Assembly: GCA_029948255.1 (NCBI GenBank)
Contig: JALIZF010001813.1
Location: forward strand, 620,001 to 684,000
Source: Telmatactis stephensoni
Taxonomy: Eukaryota > Cnidaria > Anthozoa > Actiniaria > Isophelliidae
Direction of reading: 5' to 3'
DNA: 64,000 bases
Shown: positions 10,901-21,110 of the stretch, one piece after another
How the letters are laid out: each line of letters starts with the position of its first letter
Position numbering within the stretch: the first letter of the stretch is position 1
The notes under the pieces: model-generated
Told to the model about the DNA's origin: nothing
The model's database searches: none
The model's input: only the letters and a program-made list of their open reading frames with translations
Position numbers and translations under genes: made by a program

Positions 10901-13900
10901 CAAACTTTTGTGAAATGAGCAATGTTCTCAACGGAAGAAATTAGATACATGAAATTATTTACAAACCCACGTGAATCTTTGCCGGTGAACCGGTAGTCAA
11001 ACTTCTTTTCTTTGCCTCCCAAGTCATTGAACCATTTCATAATCTTATTAGCCAACCTTGATAGGTGGCACTTACTCTGCATGGTTTTGACATAATGAAC
11101 AAGAGGTGAGTTGGACGACAGCTGTGAAAATGAAGAATTGTTAGGTATGTCAGAAATATATACAACAGTTTCTAAAAGATGTTGATGAAGAAGGGCACAA
11201 AGGTTGTTTTTAAGATGTAGTGGTTCAACATGAATTCTATCAATTAGGGGACCCATTAGAGGTTTGAACTCCTGCCTGCTCTTCTTTGAAGATATAAACT
11301 GAGTAATCTTTGTGCGTTTGGTTTCCATTTTCACTTTTTCCTTTAAAATACTGACTTTTTCCTTCTCAACCTGTTTGGCAATTTTAAGTCTTTCTTTGTA
11401 GTTCCAAGGATGCCAGGTGTTTCTTTCCTCTTTTCCAAATGTTCCATCAAGTTTTTTACCAGTGTCTCTAGTAACATCTGCAAAAGATGAAAAATATTTT
11501 GCGCTGTTATTAAGTTCGCCAGAAATAAATGCAATCATTTTCATGTCGTTTGGTAGTTCACCAACACGGAACTTTACAGTGACACTATGCCCATTGTGAT
11601 CTTTAAGGCTATATGACTTCTTCTCAATACTTTCGATCTCTCCTAATAGTAGTTTGATGTATCTCTTTACAGGAACACTGTCCTCATGACAATTTGCACC
11701 GAAAATTAAAAAATTTTCATTACTGCTCAAGACACCCCTAGTAATGTTCAGTATTCCTACAAGCCAAGCACATGCAGTTTCCTCCTTTCCAAAGGGTGCG
11801 CCATCTCCACCTATAGAGAAAAAAAAAGTGTTTGGTTCACTAAACCATTTTAAGTCATAACTGGACTTATTTGACAAATAAAATTGTCCCAGAGTAAGAA
11901 GTGTTTCTTCTAAATTCCTATAGCACCCATGTACCATAGCAGGAGTAGCCAAATCTTCACATAGCGTATCATAGACACTATAAATTGTACCTATAGGAAG
12001 TTGTTTAATGTATGACATTAGTTTATTATAGGAAAGTAGCTTAGGGAATGGACAGCCAGCAATCGATAAGGGCACATTCTGCCTACCATTAGTACTATTA
12101 CTCTTAAAAGCACTTTCTCTATACACCTTACGATATTTACGTTTACCCATAACCCCCCCGGTGTAATAAACAGCTACACTTCTAATTTTATTTTCGTCAG
12201 ATCTTTCATATTTCTTTAATTCCTTCTTGTAACTTTTAACCACAGACGTTTGTACTTTTTTGGACTTTGCAATTGCTTTTGACAAAATACTTGGATTGCA
12301 TCTTGCGATTGCTGCATCAATTAATCCAATCTGCCCTGGTGTTGTGTCTTGCCCGGCACCTGTACATGTAAAAATGTACAAATATAAAAGCAGTTGATTT
12401 ATATCATTATATATTATTGTACCTCCATGAATTTCAACAGCTGCATCAAAAGTTTCTTTTCTTCTCTTTTTTGCCACAGACTCACCAATCTGTAAATCCC
12501 CACTATCGTCTAAAGTTGTTGGTCTTTTTCTCCTTAGCCTCACTGCCTTCTCTGGTAAATACTTACTCCTGCTATCTTCCTGAACTAATTCTTTCTCTAT
12601 ACTTTTTAAATCTTCAACCTCTCTAACTACCTTGGCAATCTGAATAAATTTGATAAACAAATTGAAATTACATATGTGTGATAGTGAGTAGTGGTTTCCT
12701 AAACTATGAAAATACACTGTCTGGCTAATTTAAAGCTATAACATTGATTCTGCTTATAAGACTTTAACTATGACAGTTCACTCAATATGTGGATTACTCT
12801 AAACAATGCTTTTTGTTCTACTTGTAGCCTGTGACATTGTTTCTTTCTGACCGTAGTGTATTACAGGCACTCACAACAGCTGTGTAATGTGCAAACGTCA
12901 CCTTGACAACAAACACTCACCTCGCGACGATGTCATCCCGATTTAACTACAAATAGCTTGAAAACTGAAAGTTTTTATAATTAAATATCCATGTAATTTT
13001 TAATTATTAAAATTGTAGTGAGAACTGGTGAGAACTGGTGAGAAAATATCCACAATGCTATCAAGCAAGCTTATAGCTTAAGCCCAAGTCTGTAAACAAT
13101 GAATTTCTTTCGAACCAACAAGCATGTTTAAAGGGCAAATTTAACGGTTTTTCGTTTAAAAATAACTGCCTTACCTTGCTATCGAGTCTCCTTTGTCGGT
13201 GAATTTTTGCATCGAGCTCCTTCTTTTGATCTTTTAACTTTTTATCGACAGCGGCAAGCTCCTCCTTCGTCTCTTCGATTCCTCTGGCCTTCATTACCAT
13301 TTCTTCCCTCATTTCCTTTCGTCTCCTCATGAAAGCTCCAAGTTTGAAGCGAGGCATATTTACACACACAAACGTGCGAGAAAGAAACTCAAATTCTCGC
13401 AATTACAAAGAGGATTTCGAAAAACAAAAATCAACAAATGTCGAATAAATCCTTAGAGAGCTTAAAAGAACAATGATCCATGAGATTAAACAAATACCCT
13501 AGATTTTAAATCAAGGGTGGAAAAAAGTATTTCAGACAAAAATCGCCATTTTCGAAAAATTGAGGTTTTTACTCTTTTTCGCGCGAGTCAAACATGGCCA
13601 TTTTGTGAACGTGTTTGGTATCGTTGCCAGGGCCTTTCTCTGGTCTATCACGTACCTCGATCCGATGCTTTTCCGATAAAATAAAATGAGGTTTACGACT
13701 GCCGAAGTCCAGTCGTATTTTTCGTTTGTAATTTAGAACCCAGTCCCCAATAATGAGAAAACGTCCAAAATGGCGTCATAGGACGTTCGATCGTAGCGTT
13801 TTCGGGGTCGCGCGCGCCCGGCGTGGCGTTGACCCCTAGAGTCGATTACTGATTTCATTTTCCGAAATTTGATTTCATTATTCATTTGAAATTGGCATAG

Positions 13901-16900
13901 TTGAAAACAACGATTACAAAATGCAAATCAAATTTCAATTTAGTAGTGCGAATTTTGATTGGTTAATGGCTAACAAAGGAAGACCATGAAAAACATGGTG
14001 GCTAGAAACTGAATCTTGGTCGTGTTTATGTGCCGGGAAAAATTATTCTTAGACAAGAAATAGTTCGACTGAGCAATAGTGTTTTTTCCAGCAAAGAGAT
14101 TTCAAGACAGTTGAAAGTATCTAACTGGGGAGTACAGAAAATAATTGCACATTTTCAACAACATGGGACTGTTACCCCATTCGCACACGGCGGCAGCATT
14201 TGCCACAAAATTATTGATGATATTCTTCAGATAATTGAGATATGGAAACTGCAAAAAGTCAGCCTTTATGACTATGAAATTCGTGAGAGACTTCTTCTCA
14301 AAAGTATCTGCAATCACAAGTCGACTTTTGAACTAAATCTTTATTTGAATATTGCATTATTCGTTTAGTCCAATATGTACAAATGAAACAAATCACTGAC
14401 TAATGATTTCATTAACCGACTCTAGGGGTCAACGCATGAGCTGGTTTGACTGTAACTTCATTGAGGCAGATGGCAAATTTATTTCAAGCATTTAGAAATT
14501 GACAGTTTGTGGGTGCTGTCCATTTGGTGGCCAGATTAACAAGTTTCCACCGTATGCATACACACACGTGCATGAGACAGCACAGCACACACAAATATCA
14601 ATGAGAAAAATGGTCACTCAATTGTATAGATCATGTGAAGACTTAGAGCCTCCTAAAGTACAATCACACTGCAGATGTGTTTCATGACCTAAGAGTTGAA
14701 TGTAATATATACATTACTATAACATGACATTGTGTTATAAAATGTGTATTTCTTTTTTAGGTAAACTTGTACCTGTTCAAAAGAAAGGAAAAGGCCTTGG
14801 TGGGGCAATCAGAGTTCATTTTGCATGCTCTGGTTGCCAAAATACCATACATTTTGCAAGTAGTAAAGTTGCATTGGATTCTTCCAGGAGAAACTTGGTA
14901 TCTCTTTCTGTAGCTCTCTGCTTCCTTGTATATGGACAAGGGTACCCTATGTACCACAAGATTTTACATATGGGACTAGGAATTGACATTCTTGCCAAAA
15001 GCAATTTTTACAAAGTAATGGAACTTGCATATCCCCATGTGCTAGCTGTCTTGAATGACATGTGTTCAAAAGCCAAAGATGTGATGAAGGGCAAAGATGA
15101 CAAGATCCTTGGCAGCTGGAAAAGAGGGGTGACCAGCTCAGACGGTTGCTGGCTGATTCGGGGTTTCCACAGTCAGTGTGCCACATTTGTAATTGTGGAC
15201 TTCCTCACTGGTGGCATTTTATACTATGGCCACCTTTGTATGAGGGGTTCCAATAAAGTTTGTGACACTGACTTGTGGGAAGGGACCTCAAAATCAGCAG
15301 AGGGTCACCTGGCTTATGAGCTATTTAAGCAGGCAAATGAAGAAGGCCTAAACGTCGAACTAAACTGGCAGGATCAAGATTCCTCATCTGGACTGTCTTT
15401 TAGAAGTATATTTCCAGATGGCAGTCTTAATCGCATAATGCTGTGTGGTGGCCATGTTGGACGTTCACATGGGAACAACTTGAAAGAATACAAAGCAAAG
15501 AAAACTGTAGACAAGGGATTTGTGGACAAACATAAGGAGAAACACCCAAAGATCACAGAAGTTAAGTGCATTTGTGCGGGCAAAAAACATTCAAAAAACT
15601 GTGGCTGTATCAATGACAGTTTTATACTAGCTGCCAAGAGAAATCATTTCTCTGCATTGAAGCAAAGCGAGAATGATCCAGAAGAGTATGCACTGAGAAT
15701 GAGGAATCTTGGAAGATACCATTCAAGAGACATTCATGAGTGGACGAACGAAAATGACTTCAAGGCAACTTGTGGATTTCATCCTCAGTTTGTGTGTTCA
15801 TGTGGGAAGTGTGCATCAGGTAGCAAAGGAAGTACGGAAGTCAGTGAAAAGGATGGTAGTAAGGGAGTTGAAGGAAGTGATGACAGCGAAGAAGGTGAAA
15901 GAAGTGACAGGAGTGATAACAGTGAAGAAGGTGAAGGAAGTGATGGCAGCGAAGAAGGTGAAAGAAGTGACAGGAGTGATAACAGTGAAGAAGGTGAAGG
16001 AAGTGATGACAGTGAAGAAGGTGAAGGAAGTGATGAAGGTGAAGGAAGTGATGACAGCGAAGAAGGTGAAAGAAGTGACAGGAGTGATAACAGTGAAGAA
16101 GGTGAAGGAAGTGATGACAGCGAAGAAGGTGAAAGAAGTGACAGGAGTGATGACAGTGAAGGAAGTAAGAGCAATAATGAGTCACAAGACTGTAGTAGTA
16201 GTGAAGATGAGAGTGAAAGTGATGGACGTTTAAGTGACAATGACATTGAAGAATATTGAGCTTTATGTTTAACAATGTAGACCCCAGATATCACTGGCTG
16301 AAGGATCTATTTAGCAAGATGAACCTGCCACTCCCTGAGGGAATTGAAGACATCTGGGCAACAGAGAACAAACAAAGAATGGCCCGTATCAATAAACAAA
16401 AGACTGATAAGGCAAAGATTGCACGTGTTAAGCGCAAGCAAAACCGCTTGCAAGAAAGCAAAAACAGGTAAGATATTTGTAATAATTGTGTACTGGTTAT
16501 TTGAACAGGTAATCTACACTGGACACACAGGTACAGTTTATACTAGTCATATTGTAAAAGAACTGTACCATGGCATAGGCTCTTCTTTGTATAATTAATG
16601 TACATGTACATGCTATATGAGGTTGAACCCTTGAGTTGGAAAGTATTGACAAAGTACATGTAATAACAACAGGCTACAATTTGTTTTAGGAGAAAGTTTG
16701 TCCGCCAACAAAAAATTGTGCATGGCTATGGAGATAGCGAAGAAACAGATGTTGATGAAACCATTAAAGAAGTTGAAAGACGACTGGCCAAGAAACCAGC
16801 CCGAGCGATCCACCGTGAAGTTGCGGCTCCAAGAGGTGCTAGGGTTACTATTGGGGGAAAGAAGTGCAAGTGTGGTAGTAGTGACCATCAAAGAATTTCT

Positions 16901-17002
16901 CACAAATCCTGTCCTTTAAACAAAAAGGCTAAAACTGATCAAAATTTTAGTACATTTCTGTGCTGTACATATTTTAATGCCAAACATGGTGGCAGATATT
17001 AG
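4958..17002 (+). CDS. Kolobok-like transposase with MBD-like N-terminus, five exons (E1 copy)
   Basis: Proposed exons: 4958-5232, 5843-5979, 14761-16164, 16281-16466, 16690-17002; all junctions are GT-AG and phases agree. Exon 1 encodes a methyl-CpG-binding-like fold (GW...G.GF.W.NKFGKKFYTS..V..FL). Exon 2 has a conserved TSQLQEF..QIN block. Exon 3 has a CxxC pair, a first acidic residue in TSSDG, a second in WQDQDSS, C-x2-H in CGGH, and further Cys/His clusters. The last exon ends in a CKCGSSDH..SHKSCPLN zinc knuckle. The E2 copy has the same blocks, but here the segment expected to hold the third acidic residue is missing. An acidic SDDSEEGE-type repeat array takes its place, and the predicted 16165-16280 intron removes the TGA at 16257. 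It may therefore be catalytically dead or repurposed. The intron after exon 2 holds transposon E3. Confidence 0.7.
6012..6396. repeat. Direct duplication of about 135 bp inside the E1 intron
   Basis: A block beginning GATAATAGATATTATTATAT and ending ATGAGATTTGGCAAATTA occurs at about 6012-6145 and again at 6258-6396, diverged. Between them, CCATTGGTTGTGAATATAAT (from 6192) and its inverted partner near 6277-6297 can pair. Transposon E3 starts 34 bp further on. Confidence 0.6.
6544..7697 (+). CDS. E3 companion gene, unknown function (two exons)
   Basis: Exon 1 is 6544-6808 and exon 2 is 7207-7697, joined in phase 1, giving about 251 residues. The ATG lies in AAAATGGCGGCC, 114 bp from the transposon end. 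Residues 1-50 start with a basic/leucine segment (REEVLRLVL) and become strongly acidic (runs of E and D). Exon 2 is basic and ends in the motif F-x-Y-G-x-W-N-x-F, two residues before a Q-H-F end. The same C-terminal motif closes the ORF at 1474-2148. No known domain is recognised. A 27-bp tandem duplication lies in the intron just after the donor (about 6813-6870). It is intact as read and convergent with the E3 transposase, so a role in transposition (DNA or transposase binding) is the natural guess, not shown. Confidence 0.6.
8764..8909. mobile_element. MITE, TAGAGTG family (copy a)
   Basis: The ends are TAGAGTGATTTTCATTTGAC and its reverse complement, with an internal CATTGTTTTCTTTTGT motif. 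Taking TA as the target duplication (as nested copies at 30841-30989 show), the element proper begins at GAGTG. Nearly the same sequence recurs at 23285-23429. Confidence 0.85.
9375..9752. repeat. 56-bp minisatellite, about seven copies
   Basis: Copies of ATTACTGTATTTCCAACATG... begin at 9375, 9431, 9487, 9543, 9599, 9655 and 9711, nearly identical. A further decayed unit continues at about 9905-9980, beyond a MITE that inserted inside the array. Confidence 0.95.
9753..9897. mobile_element. MITE, TAGAGTG family, TTGCACTTAA subtype
   Basis: The ends are TAGAGTGATTGCACTTAA and its reverse complement. It interrupts the 56-bp minisatellite, so it arrived after the array had formed. Confidence 0.8.
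9982..10125. mobile_element. MITE, TAGAGTG family (diverged copy)
   Basis: The ends are TAGAGTGGTTTTCATTGACG and CTGTGAAAACCACTCTA. The interior has lost the common CATTGTTTTC core. Confidence 0.7.
10318..13357 (-). CDS. E3 transposase-like protein, about 813 residues, three exons
   Basis: Proposed exons are 13357-13175, 12639-12423 and 12359-10318. The 63-nt intron 12422-12360 is in frame, so the frame also reads through it. The N-terminus (MPRFKLGAF) leads into a basic coiled coil that continues across the first junction. A long core follows: an acidic candidate in SIGGDGAPFG, a conserved-looking FGANCHEDS block, GELNNSAKYF, TFGKEERNTWHPW, a TKRTKITQFI linker, DRIHVEPLHLKNN, YRFTGKDSRGF, and SMEGREAKH near the end. 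A C-terminal cysteine cluster (CYCG...CYYCSH) suggests zinc binding. I recall similar proteins from cnidarian genomes but cannot name a family; a KDZ-type relationship is one option. The frame is unbroken. A donor-like CAG|GGTAAGT at about 10355 leaves room for a different last exon. Confidence 0.65.
13828..14433. mobile_element. Small Tc1-like remnant inside the right end of E3
   Basis: The termini are GTTGACCCCTAGAGTCG (13828-13844) and its exact reverse complement (14417-14433). It splits the right terminal repeat of E3 between GGCGTGGC and GCATGAG. No clear target duplication is seen. It contains the frame at 14030-14368. Confidence 0.75.
14030..14368 (+). pseudogene. Tc1-like transposase N-terminal fragment
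   Basis: The first 90 or so residues look like the paired helix-turn-helix DNA-binding region of Tc1-type transposases: EIVRLSNSVFSSKEISRQL, a second helix VSNWGVQKIIAHFQQHG, then a spacer and a second HTH half (SLYDYEIRERLL). The GRPRK-type linker is degraded, and no DDE catalytic domain follows: the frame ends in chance sequence at 14368, 49 bp from the end of the small element. It is a deletion derivative, unlikely to be functional as a transposase. Confidence 0.65.
15868..16160 (+). repeat. Coding minisatellite of acidic SDDSEEGE / SDRSDNSEEGEG units
   Basis: GAAGTGATGACAGCGAAGAA-type units recur about ten times within exon 3 of the E1 transposase, in frame. They encode runs of Ser, Asp, Glu and Gly with one Arg-Ser-Asp-Arg variant per longer unit. 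The E2 copy has no such array. Confidence 0.9.
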
Positions 17003-17925
17003 AAGTGCTATATATCAATAGCAATAAATCCTGGAACTAATAATTAGCTGTTGGATATAGAAAAAGAAACAAATCTACTATGTATTTGATAATTACTAGT
17101 GTTCAGGTTTTTCAAAGTCTTTATGCAAGTAGTACCAAAATTGCATAGTTATGTGAAAAACCTAAAAAACATAGCCAATCAAGTTATGTAGATTAGTGTT
17201 GCTTTGATCATGTGACATGCAAGTTGTGTAAAGTGTTGTCAACTCTGAATACTGTTGTCACATGACAAAAAAATAGTACCAAATCCAATGTTGAAAGCAT
17301 TATGGCTTTGTTTTCTGGGGTATGCCAATTCCAAAGTGATTGCACACACAAATAAGTAATCCCCAAAAATACTGAGAAAAAAATAAGTCAAAAATTTTGA
17401 AAACAGAAGCATAGGATGACTCATTTCAATAGCATATTTTGTACAAAGAAGTACACAGACAGTTCAATTGAGACAAGAAGTGAAATACAGAGTTTTCATA
17501 TTAAGAATTTTTTTATTGAAAAAATACACATATATAATGTAGCTAAGGTGTGATATTTACCCCTTTCGAGGACATGTAACTGACTACTTGAGTATCTTGT
17601 TCATTTTGATGATTGCATAGAAACAATATAAATGATAAAACAATACTAGGCAATAAATGAATCAGTCTTGTTTCTTGCTTCCACTTTGTAATCATTGCAA
17701 TAAATTTCTGGCACAATGGAATCATTCTATGTTTTCAATTGAATATAGCTAAATTCATTTAGTAGATTTTTTAGTGATCTTCCTTTGCTTATTTACAATG
17801 GCAATCGTTCTTTTTTCCTTTGTTTTGAGGAAGAAAAGTCAATCTACTAGATGAAAAAGTTGCTCTAAGTTTTACAGTGTAAAATACAAAACTGGTAAAA
17901 TTGTAATAAAATGTAATTGTAGATC
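17003..17925. other. Intergenic gap between the convergent E1 genes
   Basis: AT-rich sequence between the stop codons of the two E1 genes. It must hold both 3' ends, but I see no further reading frame or repeat. Confidence 0.5.
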
Positions 17926-19023
17926 TTAGTTCTTTTTCTTTGTGGATGGCCACTTGGCTACAGCCAAGTCTCTCATTGTCACTCGATAAACCTACAAATA
18001 ATAAATACATTTATTTTCACAACAATATAATAGGAAGGTGGTATACTCAATAATCAGAGTGAAAGGAGTTTTGACAGAGCTAAATTCTCATTCATACTTA
18101 GTTATAAGAGTGTTCAGAAACGTGTTTGATAAATGAGCGCTAAAGGTTTCGGCCTAAAACATTTTAAAATAGATACTGCAGTAAAATTTCAAGCAATTTT
18201 GAGTTATTTGCTCGAAATAAAAGAAAGCACACACTAAAGAATGAAGTTTTGGCAGTGTCTACAAAAGCGCGGGAAATCATGGTTCGATCGATTCTTACTC
18301 CCAGCTTTAGTGGATTGCTTTATCGTTGAACAACGGAATTATAAGCTCTCTACAATGGTACAAATTGCAAAACCAATTTGAATTGAGAAAAGTAGTTTGC
18401 TTAGAGATCATATCAGTGTACTTGGCAATTCAGCTAATAGGTAGTTATTGTTATTGTCATGACTAATGACACACTTACATGATTGCCTGAAGGGTCGGGA
18501 AAGTCGCTCAGTTCGCCAGGAATGATCGCTCTAACAACTTTCTTCAGATGTTCTGGGTATACGTAGGTAGGTTGTATATTTTCACCTACAGTGGCCTTGC
18601 CGATTTTTCCTCCATACTAGAAAATCAAGCGTGAGTATGTAAGCACAATTACGAGCACGCCATTAGACAACTTACAGGAGAAGCTAGGAGAAATGCGGTC
18701 TTCACAATCGTAAATTATTGAAGCACAAAGTGAAATTCTTATAATCAAATATAAATAACGATAACATACCCACATCATGCACCAGAGCCTCTTGTAAATG
18801 CGATGGCGCATTTGGTTTGGTGACTCGTTCTCTTTTATTTTGTAACTTCCAAGAAGCTTTATCAGGCCGCCAGGGGCATCTCCAAGTCTAAAAAAAGGAT
18901 ATAACTGGTCATATATTTATAAAAAAAATCCTGCATAACGTATTTTTCGATCACTTACCCTTCATGTATAAATTTTGAGGCAAAAACGAGCAAAGCATTT
19001 TCAGTTCTTGTAGCTTGATCCAT
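17926..19023 (-). CDS. Kolobok companion protein, 128 residues, four exons (E1 copy)
   Basis: Exons: 19023-18959, 18887-18770, 18616-18479, 17991-17926, all GT-AG and in phase. It matches the E2 companion at 23787-24892 exon by exon: the same four exons, the same splice phases, and exon 3 the same length (138 nt). Shared blocks are an N-terminal ENALLVF segment, ESP..MRHRIYKRLWCMMW at the end of exon 2, PTYVYP..LK..VRAI.PGELSDFP in exon 3, and a final V.AKWP. No catalytic motif, zinc finger or membrane segment is seen. The family is unknown to me. It starts about 320 bp from the E1 right end and runs toward the transposase gene. Conservation in two diverged elements argues that the transposon needs it. 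Confidence 0.75.
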
Positions 19024-19358
19024 AACGACTAGTTGACTTGCTTCAGCTCATAGGTGTGAAAATGCGTGTTCATCCCTACTAGTCTATCGGCTTCAAATTT
19101 CAGAGGTCGCGTGTGTGTCTCGTAACATTACGTAAGGCATTCTCAATACGCATGTTCAGAAAGATCGAGTAGCATTGAAGACTCTCATATTTCAATAAAA
19201 TGGCTTCCTTAGTTACGTTCTTTTGCTGTATTTTTTTAGACCATGCAATGAAGTTTTTTGTCCTAAACCAAAGTAAATGTGTTCAAAATGTCTTAAACAA
19301 ACTAGAAGTTGATGAAAATTTGAGGCTTTTTTTGGTGAGAATTAACAGTCCTAATACC

Positions 19359-19862
19359 TTAAAAATTAACTCTATTTTTGGACCTAAACTCCTGCCTTTT
19401 ATTAAGGATATAAGGGCGTAACGTATGGAGTTGAGCTGTCCAATAAGCTTCTCTAGTGAGAAGCTTTTTATCTACATCTATAATGGAGTTAATTTTCTCA
19501 ATCGCAATGAATTGGAAATCAGTTAAAGAATGTGCGCTATTGTTAAAATGTATCGCAGTTTCACAAGTCTTTTTATTATTTAACATAGCAGACATGTGAT
19601 TGCGGAACCTAATTTTAAGTTCATTAGAAGTTGATCCTACATATTGTAGTTTACATTTTGTACAAGATACTAAATAGATGACATTTGAAGAAGTACAACC
19701 TAAGGCTTCTTTAATTTTATAAATACGGCCTGTGGAAAAACTCTGAAACGTTGGAGTTTCTACAAGATAGTTTTTGCACAGGTAGCATTTCTTTGAACAC
19801 TTAAAGCATCCCGGCTTATTAGAGCTCTTTTCAGACTTCAATTTAGAAGGTGCTAAAATTTA
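19359..19862 (-). pseudogene. PLE GIY-YIG endonuclease, 5'-truncated
   Basis: The frame opens at the palindromic junction (stop codon at 19862-19860) and keeps only the C-terminal part of a Penelope-type polyprotein. It holds a linker (LAPSKLKS), a Cys-rich zinc-binding knot (CFKCSKKCYLCKNY), and the GIY-YIG nuclease core with IYLVSC and YVGSTS motifs followed by a helix with R..F.NHMS. The reverse transcriptase is missing. This type of nuclease nicks target DNA for PLE insertion. The stop codon is intact, but transposon E1 sits right behind it. No ATG begins the frame, so it is a truncated copy rather than a gene. Confidence 0.8.
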
Positions 19863-19893
19863 AGTCATTAATATTGAATATTAATGACTTAAA
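19859..19893. repeat. Perfect 35-bp palindrome at the PLE inversion junction
   Basis: Two 17-bp arms (TTTAAGTCATTAATATT and its complement) surround a single G. One arm belongs to the inverted terminal copy and the other leads into the ORF, so the palindrome marks the head-to-head join. Confidence 0.9.
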
Positions 19894-19996
19894 TAGTATA
19901 AATAGACCTTGCATTTTGTGCCATTCACCATCCCCTTCTTTTACCTTGTACATATTTTTTAATAGTTTTATTTTACCTTATTTGATTTTACTTTTA

Positions 19997-20020
19997 CTGA
20001 AGAAGACCGAAGGTCGAAAC
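19997..20020 (+). ncRNA. Hammerhead-like ribozyme core (second PLE terminal copy)
   Basis: CTGAAGA, a GACC/GGTC stem with a GAA loop, then GAAAC and GTC. It is identical to the core at 3923-3946 on the other strand. The palindromic ACGT after GAAA could serve as an intermolecular helix III, as in dimeric hammerheads. Activity not shown. Confidence 0.5.
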
Positions 20021-20107
20021 GTCTTTATTAAAGCTTTTTTGGACATTAGAAGTTGCCTGCCTTCTCTTTCAACTAAATTCAAGATATATATATATATATA
20101 TATATAC

Positions 20108-20880
20108 ACTCAATCACAAAAATTCTGCAAATCATAGATATATAGATAGATATATATCTTTTGTATTTCCATCAAACTTTTTTGACAGCCTGATACACTA
20201 GGTACTATACGTTCAACAATAGGTATATTTGGTCTTTGTGCTCAATAGTAATGACAGTATAAAGAACTGTTGTACCCTTGAACGCCCACTTATGTAGATA
20301 AAGCATCTGTCACGCTACAAGTTTTCGACAGAAACCCTTTTTTCATCAATTTTATAAGTAGTAGAATTGGTGAAAGTCCAGGGGTAGGGGTTTTTTTTCA
20401 GAACAAGCCGCGTGTTTTGAATAAAGGATTGGAAATTCTTTCAGTATATCATTAGACCGTTTGTCAAAAAAAATGCAACAGCTTAAATCTTAATCTTAAT
20501 TTTAAAGGAAAAGTAGCAAATACTCTTAAAAACTGTCAGCAAGCAGTTCTTATTTCATTCGTGTATTACGAGAGCTTAAATCTTAATCTTAATCTTAAAG
20601 GAAAAGTAGCAAATACTCTTTTAAAAAAACTGTCGGCAAGCAGTTCTTATTTCATTCGTGTATTACGAGAGCTTTAGAAAAATGTACTGTTACAAAAGTC
20701 AAGTGTTTTGTTTACCTTAAGGGCTGATTAATTTAGAGCTATAAATAATCTCATTTCTGTATCCCAAAACATAAAAAGTAGACCCCTGTGCTAATGTTTT
20801 AATTTATTTCTTTTCTGAGCTGGGGTGAGTTATTATCAAACATGTCAAATAATTTGGAAATTCTTTGCTTTCTGATTCAA
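20108..20880 (+). repeat. Dispersed repeat, copy A (inverted partner at 35400-36125)
   Basis: It starts after an (AT)n run with ACTCAATCACAAAAATTCTG and matches the minus strand of 36125-35400 through the GGGCGTTCAAGGGTACAACA-type block and on to GTAGACC...TTTCTGAG, with increasing divergence. Copy A has an extra internal duplication (about 20484-20580 against 20575-20680). It may be the 3' UTR of a retroelement; no coding part is seen. Confidence 0.7.
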
Positions 20881-20899
20881 ACAAACCTTTGTGTTGGCA

Positions 20900-21110
20900 A
20901 AAACATTTTTTAAAGCATACAGAGCATAGTTGGCTGAACAAATGAGGATTTATATCGGATTTTAACTTTTACATATATTGTATATTGTACGTTTTTATCA
21001 TATTTTGTTTTTGCCTTTAATTTGAGGGCCACAGGTTTATCAGTATGTAACTGTTTCGTGTAACCCTCTTTAAATAAAGTCTTATTATTATTATTATTAA
21101 TGATATTATC
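20900..21110 (+). repeat. Non-LTR retroelement 3' end with (TTA)n tail
   Basis: GGGCCACAGG...AATAAAGTC followed by TTATTATTATTATT closes the segment, the typical 3' end of CR1/L2-like LINEs. No coding sequence is attached. Confidence 0.55.

Larger units (their letters stand above)
6430..14452. mobile_element. Transposon E3 (TA target duplication), nested in the E1 intron
   Basis: The left terminus CAGTCAAACCAGCTCATGCG continues to 6460 (CACGCCGGGC). The right terminus carries the reverse complement, with its outer 19 bases at 14434-14452 and its inner part at about 13817-13827, separated by a small inserted element. TA flanks both ends (6428-6429 and 14453-14454). It encodes a two-exon gene on + (6544-7697) and a transposase-like gene on - (13357-10318), convergent, with MITEs and a minisatellite in the gap. 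The superfamily is not assigned: TA duplication recalls Tc1/mariner/pogo, but the large protein does not look like one. Length 8.0 kb. Confidence 0.8.
4131..19358. mobile_element. Kolobok-like DNA transposon E1 (TTAA target duplication, two genes)
   Basis: The termini are GGTATTAGGACTG at 4131-4143 and its reverse complement at 19346-19358, flanked by TTAA on both sides (4127-4130 and 19359-19362). The target is the stop codon region of a PLE: the TTAA at 19359 holds the PLE stop. Inside are a + strand transposase gene (4958-17002) and a - strand companion gene (17926-19023), convergent. Subterminal sequence is side-specific: the left end resembles the right end of E2, the transposase side in both. 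TTAA duplication and a C-x2-H motif between the second and third acidic residues of the transposase argue for the Kolobok superfamily. About 8 kb of its length is the nested transposon E3. Confidence 0.85.
19359..20087 (-). mobile_element. Penelope-like element, 5' part with inverted terminal copy
   Basis: The minus strand reads an inverted terminal copy (20087 to about 19877), a palindromic junction, then the truncated ORF ending at the TTAA where E1 inserted. The element continues at 4130-3857 on the other side of E1. Its outer end abuts an (AT)n run at 20084-20106. Confidence 0.75.

Noticed and set aside
15785..16294. Long minus-strand frames rich in Ser/Leu/Pro and His
   Set aside because: They are the antisense of the acidic coding minisatellite in the E1 transposase; the repeat keeps all frames open.
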